Both the position numbers and the translations under genes were made by a program. From a virus: a DNA stretch of 35,519 nt. The DNA is taken from the IMG/VR virus record IMGVR_UViG_3300020405_000009, positions 1 to 35,519 of that record. One strand, written 5' to 3'. Positions 7,380 to 14,315 of the stretch are shown piece by piece (within the stretch, counting starts at the first letter, position 1; each line of letters starts with the position of its first letter). The notes under the pieces are model-generated. The model saw only the letters and a program-made list of their open reading frames with translations. It was not told where the DNA came from and made no database searches.

Positions 7380-7763
7380 ATGCCAATAAGCAAAAACAAC
7401 TTTAGTCATGTGACTAATACTGAACTAGAAGGTGTAGAAACATCTTCCTTCACTGTGGACTTTATCAACGACATGTCTGCTGAAACTAGCGACTTATCAT
7501 CTGGATCTGCAACAGCAGGTTTAGAGGCAGTAAGAGCAGTTATTGGACAGCACATAAACATCCTTTCAGAAGGACCGTTAGTTGATTCAAACACACAGAA
7601 AACTTACACAGTTAGAACAGACTCTCTAGGTACTTTGATATCAGGTGGAACGTTACAAACGGACATCAGAGCGTTGAACGGTGCAGGTAGCGTTACAGCC
7701 ACTATCAGTAGTGCAACAGTAACAGCAACTGACATCGGTATCTTAACTGCGGCGGCTGTATAA
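7380..7763 (+). CDS. Probable abundant virion protein, paralogue 3 of 3
   Basis: The 127-residue protein is closest to paralogue 2: VETSSFTVDFINDMSAET, HINILSEGPLVDSNTQKTYTVRTDSLGTL, DIRALNGAG and VTATISSATVTATDIG line up in order. AGGAGG at 7366-7371 is followed by the ATG at 7380. The gene is followed by an intrinsic terminator about 30 bases after the stop, so the operon 6502-7763 is a closed unit. Role as for its siblings: probably structural and abundant, by inference from ribosome sites, codon use and duplication. Function unknown. Confidence 0.72.
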   Translation: MPISKNNFSHVTNTELEGVETSSFTVDFINDMSAETSDLSSGSATAGLEAVRAVIGQHINILSEGPLVDSNTQKTYTVRTDSLGTLISGGTLQTDIRALNGAGSVTATISSATVTATDIGILTAAAV

Positions 7764-7791
7764 TAATTCAGTCTTCGGTAAGTAGTTTACC

Positions 7792-7830
7792 AAAGGGCGG
7801 ATCTTTAATTAGGTTCGCCCTTTTTTCTTT
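7792..7830 (+). terminator. Intrinsic terminator after the triple paralogue operon
   Basis: GGGCGGATC (7795-7803) pairs with GGTTCGCCC (7812-7820), with two G-U pairs and an 8-base loop. Flanking AAA/TTT extends the stem, and TTTTTTCTTT follows. This is the clearest rho-independent terminator in the window. Confidence 0.85.
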
Positions 7831-7833
7831 GCG

Positions 7834-7839
7834 TAAATA
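7834..7839 (+). promoter_or_regulatory. Late-promoter-like TAAATA, leaderless geometry
   Basis: The 14-base string TAAATAATCACATG runs from this site through the start codon at 7845 and is repeated exactly at 21587-21600 before the PAAR gene. It lies directly after a terminator, so a promoter is expected here. The start of transcription predicted from T4 late geometry is the A of the ATG. Confidence 0.5.
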
Positions 7840-7844
7840 ATCAC

Positions 7845-8528
7845 ATGCCAACACATCTAGACGAAGCCATTAAAATAATCCTTAGTGCAGATTCCAAGTT
7901 ACGAGACAAAACTCCTAGGATATATCAACTGCCAAAAGAAGAACACATGCCAAAGGCATTCACAAATCTAAAACGTATGCGTTTTTTGAACCATGATGTC
8001 AGTGCAGGCAGAAACATCAAACGTTGGCTATGGCGAGATTACAATCCTGAGATAATATTACAACAGCCACCTTTTGACAAGTACGAAGATCAAAGTGAAA
8101 TATTCACACTAATAAGAAATCCAGCAGACCGTTGGTGGTCCGGTATCAAAGACATGTTTTATTTCATGCCATGGTACACTTGGTGGACGAATGAAAAAAT
8201 AATGACACAATGGCCTCACTTCACACGTGGCACGCTTAGATTACACGATGTTATGCAAGAAGTCAAACCACAACATCTTATCAAATGTGACAGCGGACTC
8301 AATGACAGAATTATTAATTTTGCAAAAAAACATGGTCTACTTTGCTATGGCAACATTCCGCACGAGCGAGCACTAAGACATTCTAAGCCTGACGTCAAAA
8401 AACTAGAAGACAAAGGAGTACAAACACTCAAAGCATGGCTACGAGACAATCCACAAAGGCAAAAACAGTTAGATGAATATCTAGAGCCTGACTGGCAATA
8501 TTGGAGCCAAGTTGAGTACCAAGACTAA
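7845..8528 (+). CDS. Sulfotransferase-family-like protein
   Basis: The 227-residue protein contains IFTLIRNPADRWWSGIKDM (about 86-104), which fits the 3'-phosphoadenosine binding motif RxPxxRxxS of sulfotransferases (Arg91, Arg96, Ser99). The C-terminal part has conserved-looking Trp/Tyr and Lys/Arg residues. The N-terminal P-loop usually seen in sulfotransferases is not obvious, so the protein may be a diverged or nonclassical member. It would transfer sulfate in the cytosol to an unknown acceptor. It begins a new transcription unit after the terminator and its stop overlaps the next start as TAATG. Confidence 0.55.
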   Translation: MPTHLDEAIKIILSADSKLRDKTPRIYQLPKEEHMPKAFTNLKRMRFLNHDVSAGRNIKRWLWRDYNPEIILQQPPFDKYEDQSEIFTLIRNPADRWWSGIKDMFYFMPWYTWWTNEKIMTQWPHFTRGTLRLHDVMQEVKPQHLIKCDSGLNDRIINFAKKHGLLCYGNIPHERALRHSKPDVKKLEDKGVQTLKAWLRDNPQRQKQLDEYLEPDWQYWSQVEYQD

Positions 8529-8998
8529 TGTACGAATTCAGAGTCCACACCCTGGTTGATATCACTGACAACGGAAATCTACAAAAAACATTTCCTTTCA
8601 AAACCAAAGCCAATGAAGTTGTACACAACAAAGAAACGCTGGCCATTGCTAAAAATCAAAACAGTAATTTTAACACCATGTTACAGTTACTCCAGATGAG
8701 AGGTAACATCACATGGGATAAATCTCCCATGAGAATAAACGATACTCTAGGCAATTCAGCATTTGGGTCAGCCTACGAAGGCAAACAGAACAGTTGGCAT
8801 TTTCAATTTTTTGTGGAGCAATTGAATGTTTACGGGGATGAATCTGTGCCCACGGCACAGTTGATTGAAGATTTCCACCTGGTGCCTGTGGTTAATTTCT
8901 GCAAAGAAACTGCCACATTTCCTACCAGTACATTTTTAACCACCGACGCACACACATTAAACACATACTTTTCCTACGCTGGTTTTCATAATAAATAG
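8528..8998 (+). CDS. Conserved marine T4-like phage protein of unknown function
   Basis: The 156-residue protein begins MYEFRVHTLVDITD, continues with KTFPFKTKANEVVHNKETLAIAKNQNSNFNTMLQLLQMRGNITW, and has a C-terminal part with HFQFFVEQ and VPVVNFCKETATF. I recall this kind of protein from T4-like cyanophages, always uncharacterised. It is probably mixed alpha/beta and soluble, with no membrane segment. The start overlaps the previous stop by one base. The stop codon lies inside an ATAAATA late-promoter-like string that may serve the next gene. It may be a virion or neck-associated protein, but nothing in the sequence proves this. Confidence 0.68.
   Translation: MYEFRVHTLVDITDNGNLQKTFPFKTKANEVVHNKETLAIAKNQNSNFNTMLQLLQMRGNITWDKSPMRINDTLGNSAFGSAYEGKQNSWHFQFFVEQLNVYGDESVPTAQLIEDFHLVPVVNFCKETATFPTSTFLTTDAHTLNTYFSYAGFHNK
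8991..8997 (+). promoter_or_regulatory. Late-promoter-like ATAAATA
   Basis: ATAAATA overlaps the stop codon of the upstream gene and lies 38 bases before the ATG at 9036. The motif class recurs in the window ahead of genes, but this single site could be chance in AT-rich DNA. Confidence 0.35.
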
Positions 8999-9035
8999 TA
9001 TTTGATTAAGGCAAAACACAAGGCTCGCAAAGGCA

Positions 9036-9341
9036 ATGGATCAGGCAAATGTACAGGCTCTAATATTCGAGGTACGAAGCCTCAAAAATGAGATAAAAAA
9101 TTATATGAGTACAACTGATTTAGAAAAAACTAACCTAGAAGCACACGTGGATCTTTGTTCTGAAAGATACAAAGGCCTACACGATAGACTGAGTGCGATT
9201 GAGGTTCGTCTAGGTAAGATGAATGAAGAAATGACAGCAGGTCATAAGAGTCAAACAAAAACTATCATTGCCACTGCCGGCACAGTGGTAGCAGGATTAC
9301 TATCAACAGTGGTTGTTATCCTGATGAAAATGCCTGGCTAA
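9036..9341 (+). CDS. Small coiled-coil protein with C-terminal membrane helix (holin/XhlA-like)
   Basis: The 101-residue protein has a long amphipathic N-terminal helix with heptad-like spacing (LIFEVRSLKNEIKNYM, HDRLSAIEVRLGKMNEEM), then a polar stretch, then one hydrophobic helix at about 79-97 (IIATAGTVVAGLLSTVVVIL) with a short C-terminal tail. This layout resembles the XhlA haemolysin family used with phage holins and similar small membrane proteins next to lysis or tail genes in marine T4-like phages. A lysis-related inner-membrane role is an inference. No signal peptidase site is visible. It is followed after 26 bases by a small soluble protein gene. Confidence 0.6.
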   Translation: MDQANVQALIFEVRSLKNEIKNYMSTTDLEKTNLEAHVDLCSERYKGLHDRLSAIEVRLGKMNEEMTAGHKSQTKTIIATAGTVVAGLLSTVVVILMKMPG

Positions 9342-9367
9342 GATAATTACAATTACCAATCCAACAT

Positions 9368-9601
9368 ATGTTTATACAAATTGCACCCAAGGTGAAAGTG
9401 TATGTGACCAAAGAACAACTAGATTTCATACGCAACCACTCTGACGCTACTTTTCGTAAAACGGATCTAGAACCACAAGAGATAGAATTAGCACAAATGT
9501 TGGCAGACAAGGCCATATTTGTACGTAAAAAACTTGACAACGATGTGCAATATGCTTTAAATAGACGCATAAGATTTGTGCGTGATGGTTTCAAAAAATA
9601 A
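9368..9601 (+). CDS. Small phage protein of unknown function
   Basis: The 77-residue protein is basic and predicted alpha/beta, opening MFIQIAPKVKVYVTKEQ and ending with the helical ALNRRIRFVRDGFKK. There are no cysteines, membrane segments or recognised motifs. The gene overlaps the next one by 17 bases in another frame, so the two are probably co-translated. I recall similar short proteins in marine T4-like phages without a function. Confidence 0.62.
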   Translation: MFIQIAPKVKVYVTKEQLDFIRNHSDATFRKTDLEPQEIELAQMLADKAIFVRKKLDNDVQYALNRRIRFVRDGFKK

Positions 9602-10088
9602 ACAAGAACTGGTAAAGCAAATAGAGGCTTATGGATTGAAGCATAAGTTGGCTGAACTCGCACGACGAGAAGAGGCTAAGAGGCCTTTTCGTCATCTACC
9701 CAAACAATTTTCCAAAGGTATTTTAATTGGCAACATAGCCATTGTCCCTAAAAAATACACAGGAACAAGATATGTGTATGTGATCGCAGACATGATGGAG
9801 GCCAAGATACTGTTTGAAGACATCAGCCTTAAACAAACTGCAATTCTTGTGGCACATCACATTGCAGAAGGCTTGCCTGCACCTGCGAACGTGATAGAGT
9901 ATGACACACATTTTGCTTCAAAACTGTTTGAAATACAAAGTTCAAAGTCCATGATTAAACTTGCTGAAAAAGAACACAACGAAGCACAGGCAGAAATATA
10001 TCAACAGCGATTGGAGGACGCACACCGTCTAGCGGACGAATACAAAGCGAAAATACAAGATATTTTCCATTCAACCTTTGAAGGCTAG
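9585..10088 (+). CDS. Phage protein of unknown function with helical C-terminus
   Basis: The 167-residue protein starts at ATG 9585 (MVSKNKQELVKQIEAYG). An in-frame TTG at 9576 and GTG at 9582 lie further inside the upstream gene and are less likely. The N-terminal third is basic and helical, the middle reads GILIGNIAIVPKKYTGTRYVYVIADM (beta-rich), and the C-terminus (KLAEKEHNEAQAEIYQQRLEDAHRLADEYKAKIQDIF) is a long amphipathic, probably coiled-coil helix. No catalytic motif is seen. Its N-terminus overlaps the previous gene by 17 bases. A structural or assembly role is possible. Confidence 0.64.
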   Translation: MVSKNKQELVKQIEAYGLKHKLAELARREEAKRPFRHLPKQFSKGILIGNIAIVPKKYTGTRYVYVIADMMEAKILFEDISLKQTAILVAHHIAEGLPAPANVIEYDTHFASKLFEIQSSKSMIKLAEKEHNEAQAEIYQQRLEDAHRLADEYKAKIQDIFHSTFEG

Positions 10089-10091
10089 ATA

Positions 10092-10098
10092 ATAAATA
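10092..10098 (+). promoter_or_regulatory. Late-promoter-like ATAAATA
   Basis: ATAAATA lies in the 17-base gap between genes and ends 7 bases before the ATG at 10106. It has near-leaderless geometry, and there is no Shine-Dalgarno sequence in the gap. Confidence 0.42.
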
Positions 10099-10105
10099 AA
10101 ACAGT

Positions 10106-10939
10106 ATGAAGAGTTTAGAACTTACAAAACCAGTTACATCAGAATCATTATTATCAGAATTTGAGTCAAGATTCAACCAAACAATGGATCTTAACAAGTT
10201 TACAAAAGAAGAATTAGAAGACACAGCAAATCATATCAGAACAAAAATACACAATATCACACAAAACACACATTTTGGACATGAATTAAAAGATGATGCT
10301 TATCAAAAAAATCAAATGATGTTGGATATTGTCAATCAGGCCATCACAGAGTACGGTGAAAAAGAAAAGTCTGCGGCGGCACAGGCCATTAGTGCCAAAG
10401 ACAAATTAGATAAAGGCTTGACTTTAGGTCAAGATGAGAAAAAATTAGTAAGTAAAATGTTAACCAAAGAAGGTGTAGAAGAACAATCAGAATTAATATT
10501 AGCGGCCAAGGACATGATGGACAAAGTTACAGGTTACTTGGAAGATCTAGCAACAATGAAAACAGAAGGTATGTTAGAACTAGCAGACAGAATCAGAGAT
10601 GAGATGGGAGCAGACAAGGCTGATGCTTTCATGCAAAAGATCCAGCCGGCAATTGAGCAGGCAGAGGCAACACTCACAACAACTAGACAAGAGTTAGATA
10701 ACGGTGTAAGAATTTTGACCGGAGAGGAAGTTGCCACTGATACCATCGGCGCAGATGACTCAATGAATATGGACACAGACCTAGACTCACTAGACTCCGA
10801 AAGCGATGAAGAGTCAGACGAGTTTGGGACCTCTGATGCTGAAGCAGGTGGCACAGAACCAGAAGGCAGAGAACAAAGAGAATCCAAAGAAGTGTTTGAA
10901 GCATCAAACAGAATCCTCGGTAAACTAGCGGGGAAATAA
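10106..10939 (+). CDS. Acidic helical phage protein, possibly head scaffold or structural
   Basis: The 277-residue protein is almost entirely helical in its first 215 residues, with long charged heptad-like runs. It then has a very acidic, Ser/Asp/Glu-rich linker (DSMNMDTDLDSLDSESDEE and following) and a short C-terminal helix (VFEASNRILGKLAGK). This architecture suits a scaffold or assembly core protein, but the T4 gp22 neighbourhood (gp20, gp21, gp23) is not here, so identity with gp22 is not supported. A late-promoter-like box precedes it and the next gene starts 4 bases after the stop with GTG. No enzyme motif is visible. Confidence 0.6.
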   Translation: MKSLELTKPVTSESLLSEFESRFNQTMDLNKFTKEELEDTANHIRTKIHNITQNTHFGHELKDDAYQKNQMMLDIVNQAITEYGEKEKSAAAQAISAKDKLDKGLTLGQDEKKLVSKMLTKEGVEEQSELILAAKDMMDKVTGYLEDLATMKTEGMLELADRIRDEMGADKADAFMQKIQPAIEQAEATLTTTRQELDNGVRILTGEEVATDTIGADDSMNMDTDLDSLDSESDEESDEFGTSDAEAGGTEPEGREQRESKEVFEASNRILGKLAGK

Positions 10940-10943
10940 TCCC

Positions 10944-11294
10944 GTGAGATTTTACGAATTTCAAAACAAAGATTTAGAGTCGGCACTGGTTAACACACTG
11001 TTGAACATGCAGGGTGATGCTAACGAAAAAGATCAGGCAACAGAAATCAGTTTTGATGCAGTGCAAAGCATTATGAACAACACAGGATATCCTGCTTTCA
11101 ATTACGATGTATTCAAACAGATGTATGATACTGGTAAAACTTTGAAGAACATGATTGCAGATTTTAACCAAGAAAAAATCGTTGTGAAAACAGACAAGGA
11201 ATCTGAAGACAATCCCGAAATGGATTTTGACAATCAAGGTAGCACAGACAAAGTTAAGCAGATGGCCAAGTCTGCAATGAAACGTAGACAGTAA
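10944..11294 (+). CDS. Small conserved T4-like phage protein of unknown function
   Basis: The 116-residue protein opens MRFYEFQN, the short motif seen at the start of many marine T4-like phage proteins. The segment AVQSIMNNTGYPAFNYDVFKQMYDTGKTLKNMIADFN resembles an uncharacterised family I recall from cyanophages. The C-terminal third is acidic, then basic (KQMAKSAMKRRQ). Start is GTG at 10944, four bases after the previous stop, with no other plausible start nearby. It is probably on the same late transcript as its upstream neighbour. Confidence 0.66.
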   Translation: MRFYEFQNKDLESALVNTLLNMQGDANEKDQATEISFDAVQSIMNNTGYPAFNYDVFKQMYDTGKTLKNMIADFNQEKIVVKTDKESEDNPEMDFDNQGSTDKVKQMAKSAMKRRQ

Positions 11295-11309
11295 ACAATA
11301 ATTATCTAC

Positions 11310-12302
11310 ATGTCTAGCAATTACATCACGGTTGATGGGATCAATCATATCAATGCTGAACTAAGCAATTATTGTAATGCCGCTTGTCCGATGTGTGCAA
11401 GATTTGACTCTGAACAAAATTTAAATAAGGACATTACCAACAACAGTCATACAACTCTCGAAGTGATCAAAAATAAAATTGGGCCAAGAGTCATCAAAAA
11501 TTTATGGCGATTTAGATCGTGCGGTAATGTTGGCGATGGCACTATGAATCCCGAGTGTGCAGAAATCTATGATTATGTGAAATCTGTCAATCAAAAAGTC
11601 GACCTATCAATTAACACAAATGGCGGAGCACGTAACAAAGAATTTTACAAAAGTTTGGCTGAAATTGGTGTGAGAGTAATTTTTTCCATTGACGGATTAG
11701 AAGACACTAATCACCTGTATAGAAGAAATGTTAAATGGAGCAAACTGTTTGAAAACGTTGAAAGTTTTATAAATGCAGGAGGTACTGCCCATTGGGATTT
11801 TTTGGTGTTCAAACACAATCAGCATCAGATAGATACCGCTGAACAGTTGAGCAAAAAGTTAGGATTTAGTAGATTCAATAAGAAAGCCACAACAAGATGG
11901 GACGACTTTGATGCAAAAGGCACATGGTTGCAAAGAGACAAAATACAAATTGATTCATATGCTCTTGAGAAACCTGAAAATAAAAAGATAATAGATGTGG
12001 ATAATAAAAGAGACGTGAAAGTAGAGCATGTTAAAGTTAAAAAAATAAAGTGCCATTCATTTTCAAATAATAACGTTGAAATATTTTTACACGCCAACGG
12101 GTATGTGACTCCATGCTGTTGGTTAGGAGATTTAAATATACATGGCCCTCAAGTGCTTAGAAAATTTTATGCAGGTGCAAATATAAATTTAAGATCATTA
12201 GAAGAAATATTAGGAGGCACTTACTTTAAATTTTTAGCACAATCTACACAAGGTAGAGTTACTGCATTAAGAACTTGTGAAAACGTATGCGGAATACAAT
12301 AA
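11310..12302 (+). CDS. Radical SAM protein with cysteine-rich C-terminus (SPASM/twitch-like)
   Basis: The 330-residue protein has the radical SAM cluster motif CxxxCxxC in YCNAACPMC (Cys22, 26, 29), preceded by a beta-strand (INAELSN). It also has the expected downstream features SINTNGGARN and VIFSIDGLEDTNHLYR. The C-terminal part has CHSF, a CC pair in GYVTPCCWLGD, and CENVCG, spaced like ligands for an auxiliary Fe-S cluster in SPASM/twitch proteins. Such enzymes often modify peptides or carry out difficult C-H chemistry; the substrate is not visible. Stop and start of the next gene overlap as TAATG, and that gene also encodes a radical SAM protein, so they are probably partners. Confidence 0.8.
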   Translation: MSSNYITVDGINHINAELSNYCNAACPMCARFDSEQNLNKDITNNSHTTLEVIKNKIGPRVIKNLWRFRSCGNVGDGTMNPECAEIYDYVKSVNQKVDLSINTNGGARNKEFYKSLAEIGVRVIFSIDGLEDTNHLYRRNVKWSKLFENVESFINAGGTAHWDFLVFKHNQHQIDTAEQLSKKLGFSRFNKKATTRWDDFDAKGTWLQRDKIQIDSYALEKPENKKIIDVDNKRDVKVEHVKVKKIKCHSFSNNNVEIFLHANGYVTPCCWLGDLNIHGPQVLRKFYAGANINLRSLEEILGGTYFKFLAQSTQGRVTALRTCENVCGIQ

Positions 12303-13582
12303 TGAGTAAGACTTATTGTGCAAAACTTTGGAATCATCAATACATTCACATGAGTGGTAGCCTTAGATATTGTTGTGCTACAATGCATGATATCATAGAT
12401 AAAAACAGCAATCGATTACACATCAATAACAACTCATTAAAAAATACTTGGAACTCCAATGATGTTAGACAAACAAGATTAAAAATGATACGTGGCGAAC
12501 CAATATCAGCCTGTGTTAAGTGTGTTGATCAAGAGGCCAGAGGTTACAAGTCTATGCGTGAAACACACAACATGGAAAAAAACTTTGCTTTGACCAAACA
12601 GGATGGTTCAGTTGATATTATGCCTACAACAATGGAATTACATCTTGGCAATCTTTGCAATCTAAAATGTAAAATGTGTGGACAACAATACTCAAACCAA
12701 ATAGGAAAAGAACTTCTTGAAATAGGAAAAGACAACAAAGATTTTCTTGATTGGGTTTATAAAGAAAGCGGTAATGTTAATATATGGACCAACAATTTAT
12801 CTGTAGAATACAGATGGTTTCAAAATCCAAAAATCAAAAACAAGTTATTTGAATACGTTTCTAAGAACATTAGGAAACTTACAGTAATTGGTGGAGAGCC
12901 AACTGTAATTCCAGAGTTTTGGGAACTGTTTGAATACTTAGAACAAAGAGATACGCTAAAAAACTTGTCTATCACTCTTACCACAAATCTTACAAATGTA
13001 AATCCTAACTTAACAAAGTGGTTACCTAAATTAAAAAAGTGGACAGTATGGGCAAGTGTTGATGGAATTGGTGAACGAACCGAATACATAAGATATCCTA
13101 GCAACTTTAAAAAAATTTGTGAAAACTTACAGTTTTATAAAAACTTATTAGGAACCAACGGTGATATTACATTAAGTCCAGCAATTCAATTATTGAACAT
13201 AGACCAGTTAGATGATATTATAAAATGGTGGTTAGAATTTAGTGATGGTAATTTTGAAAAGCAGTTTGGCATTTCCTGGATGGCACAAGTTCATTATCCA
13301 ACAATCTGTAACTATGATATATTACCTAAAGAGTATAAAGATAAGATAGCAAATAAGTTAGAACAGTCAAGTGAACAATTTAAAAAGTTTTCAACTATAA
13401 CAAAATATTACAACAACCAGATAACAAACTTAAAACAAAACATTATGTCCAACGAAAAGAAAATCCACTTTCAAAAAGCATTTATAAGATACAACGACAC
13501 ACAAGACAAACACAGAGGAAAAAATACTTGGCGAAGATTGTTGCCAGATTTAGAACAAGCCTTGACACAAAACCTTAGTTAA
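12302..13582 (+). CDS. Twitch-type radical SAM protein
   Basis: The 426-residue protein has an unusual N-terminal cysteine-rich region (Cys6, a CC pair at 24-25, CVKC at 71-74) placed before the radical SAM motif CNLKCKMC at 119-126. GGEPTVIPEFW (the GGEP motif), TLTTNLTNVNP and WASVDGIGERTEYIRYP follow in the canonical order. The frame is open further upstream, but ATG 12302 is chosen because it forms a one-base TAATG overlap with the upstream gene. Placing the auxiliary-cluster cysteines before the core resembles twitch radical SAM proteins that I recall from marine T4-like phages. The C-terminus is basic and helical. Product and substrate are unknown; coupling with the preceding radical SAM gene suggests sequential or paired modification of one target. 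Its 3' end carries a consensus promoter for the next gene. Confidence 0.8.
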   Translation: MSKTYCAKLWNHQYIHMSGSLRYCCATMHDIIDKNSNRLHINNNSLKNTWNSNDVRQTRLKMIRGEPISACVKCVDQEARGYKSMRETHNMEKNFALTKQDGSVDIMPTTMELHLGNLCNLKCKMCGQQYSNQIGKELLEIGKDNKDFLDWVYKESGNVNIWTNNLSVEYRWFQNPKIKNKLFEYVSKNIRKLTVIGGEPTVIPEFWELFEYLEQRDTLKNLSITLTTNLTNVNPNLTKWLPKLKKWTVWASVDGIGERTEYIRYPSNFKKICENLQFYKNLLGTNGDITLSPAIQLLNIDQLDDIIKWWLEFSDGNFEKQFGISWMAQVHYPTICNYDILPKEYKDKIANKLEQSSEQFKKFSTITKYYNNQITNLKQNIMSNEKKIHFQKAFIRYNDTQDKHRGKNTWRRLLPDLEQALTQNLS

Positions 13583-13590
13583 GTTATAAT
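13562..13590 (+). promoter_or_regulatory. Consensus sigma70 promoter TTGACA-17-TATAAT
   Basis: Perfect hexamers at 13562-13567 and 13585-13590 are separated by 17 bases. The -35 box lies inside the end of the upstream gene. Transcription should begin near 13597, the first base of the exonuclease ATG, so the mRNA would be leaderless. The string TATAATTAAGTAATG is similar to TATAATTAGGTGCATG at 1789. Confidence 0.72.
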
Positions 13591-13596
13591 TAAGTA

Positions 13597-14301
13597 ATGA
13601 AAATACCACCAGAAGCACTGCAAAGCAAAGGAATTGCTTATGTGCAACGCTACCAATATGATGAATTAAGTAAAGCATCTCGCAACGGTAAGCGACATTA
13701 TGAAACTCCAGATGGAAGAACTGTGCCTAGTGTTACCACTGTGCTGTCTGCCACAAAAGATATGACAGCACTCAATGCCTGGCGTAAGCGAGTAGGCGAA
13801 CAAGAAGCAAAACGCATAGCCACAGAGTCAGCCAACATTGGAACTGTGATGCATCGAAGTTTAGAGAAACATGTCAAAGGAGAAGCACGTAAACCTGGTT
13901 CAAATCTGATACAGCAAAAAGCACACACCATGGCAAATGTGATTATTGACAACGGATTGAAGGACATAACCGAAGTATGGGGATCAGAAGTTAGTCTACA
14001 CTACCCAGAACTGTACGCAGGCACGACTGACCTTGTTGCAGTGTATAAAGGTGAGCCTGCCATATGCGACTTTAAGCAGTCACGTAAACTTAAAAAGAAA
14101 GAGTGGATTGAAGACTATTTTTTGCAGTTGGTGGCTTATTCTGAAGCACACAATAAATTGTACGAAACAGATATCAAAACTGGTCGCGTGTTTATTTGCA
14201 CTCAAAACAATGAGTTTCAAACATTTGAAATTGACCGTTATGAGCACTGGACCAGTGAATGGTATAAAAAACTTGAACAATATTACAAGTTAATACTGTA
14301 A
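13597..14301 (+). CDS. PD-(D/E)XK exonuclease, MGME1/RecB-like
   Basis: The 234-residue protein carries the nuclease motifs in order: PSVTTVLSAT near 44-53, GTVMH with His86 (the GxxxH motif), Glu131 in GSEVSLHY, AGTTD with Asp145, the catalytic CDFKQSRK with Asp158 and Lys160, and DYFLQLVAYSEA with Gln177. This set matches Cas4/RecB-type and MGME1-type single-strand DNA exonucleases, and phage homologues are common in marine T4-like genomes. It would act in the cytosol in DNA recombination, end processing or host DNA breakdown. A consensus early-type promoter sits immediately upstream, in line with an early function. All catalytic residues are present. Confidence 0.85.
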   Translation: MKIPPEALQSKGIAYVQRYQYDELSKASRNGKRHYETPDGRTVPSVTTVLSATKDMTALNAWRKRVGEQEAKRIATESANIGTVMHRSLEKHVKGEARKPGSNLIQQKAHTMANVIIDNGLKDITEVWGSEVSLHYPELYAGTTDLVAVYKGEPAICDFKQSRKLKKKEWIEDYFLQLVAYSEAHNKLYETDIKTGRVFICTQNNEFQTFEIDRYEHWTSEWYKKLEQYYKLIL

Positions 14302-14307
14302 TAAATA
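14301..14307 (+). promoter_or_regulatory. Late-promoter-like ATAAATA before the tail fibre gene
   Basis: ATAAATA begins at the last base of the exonuclease stop codon and ends 8 bases before the ATG at 14316. A late promoter is expected for a virion gene following an early-type gene. Confidence 0.48.
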
Positions 14308-14315
14308 ACTGCATT

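Noticed and set aside
10106-10939. Naming the acidic helical protein as T4 gp22 scaffold
   Set aside because: Composition fits, but portal, protease and major capsid genes are not next to it.
10534-10986. Minus-strand frame opposite the acidic protein gene
   Set aside because: The Ser-rich product mirrors Asp/Glu codons of the real gene.
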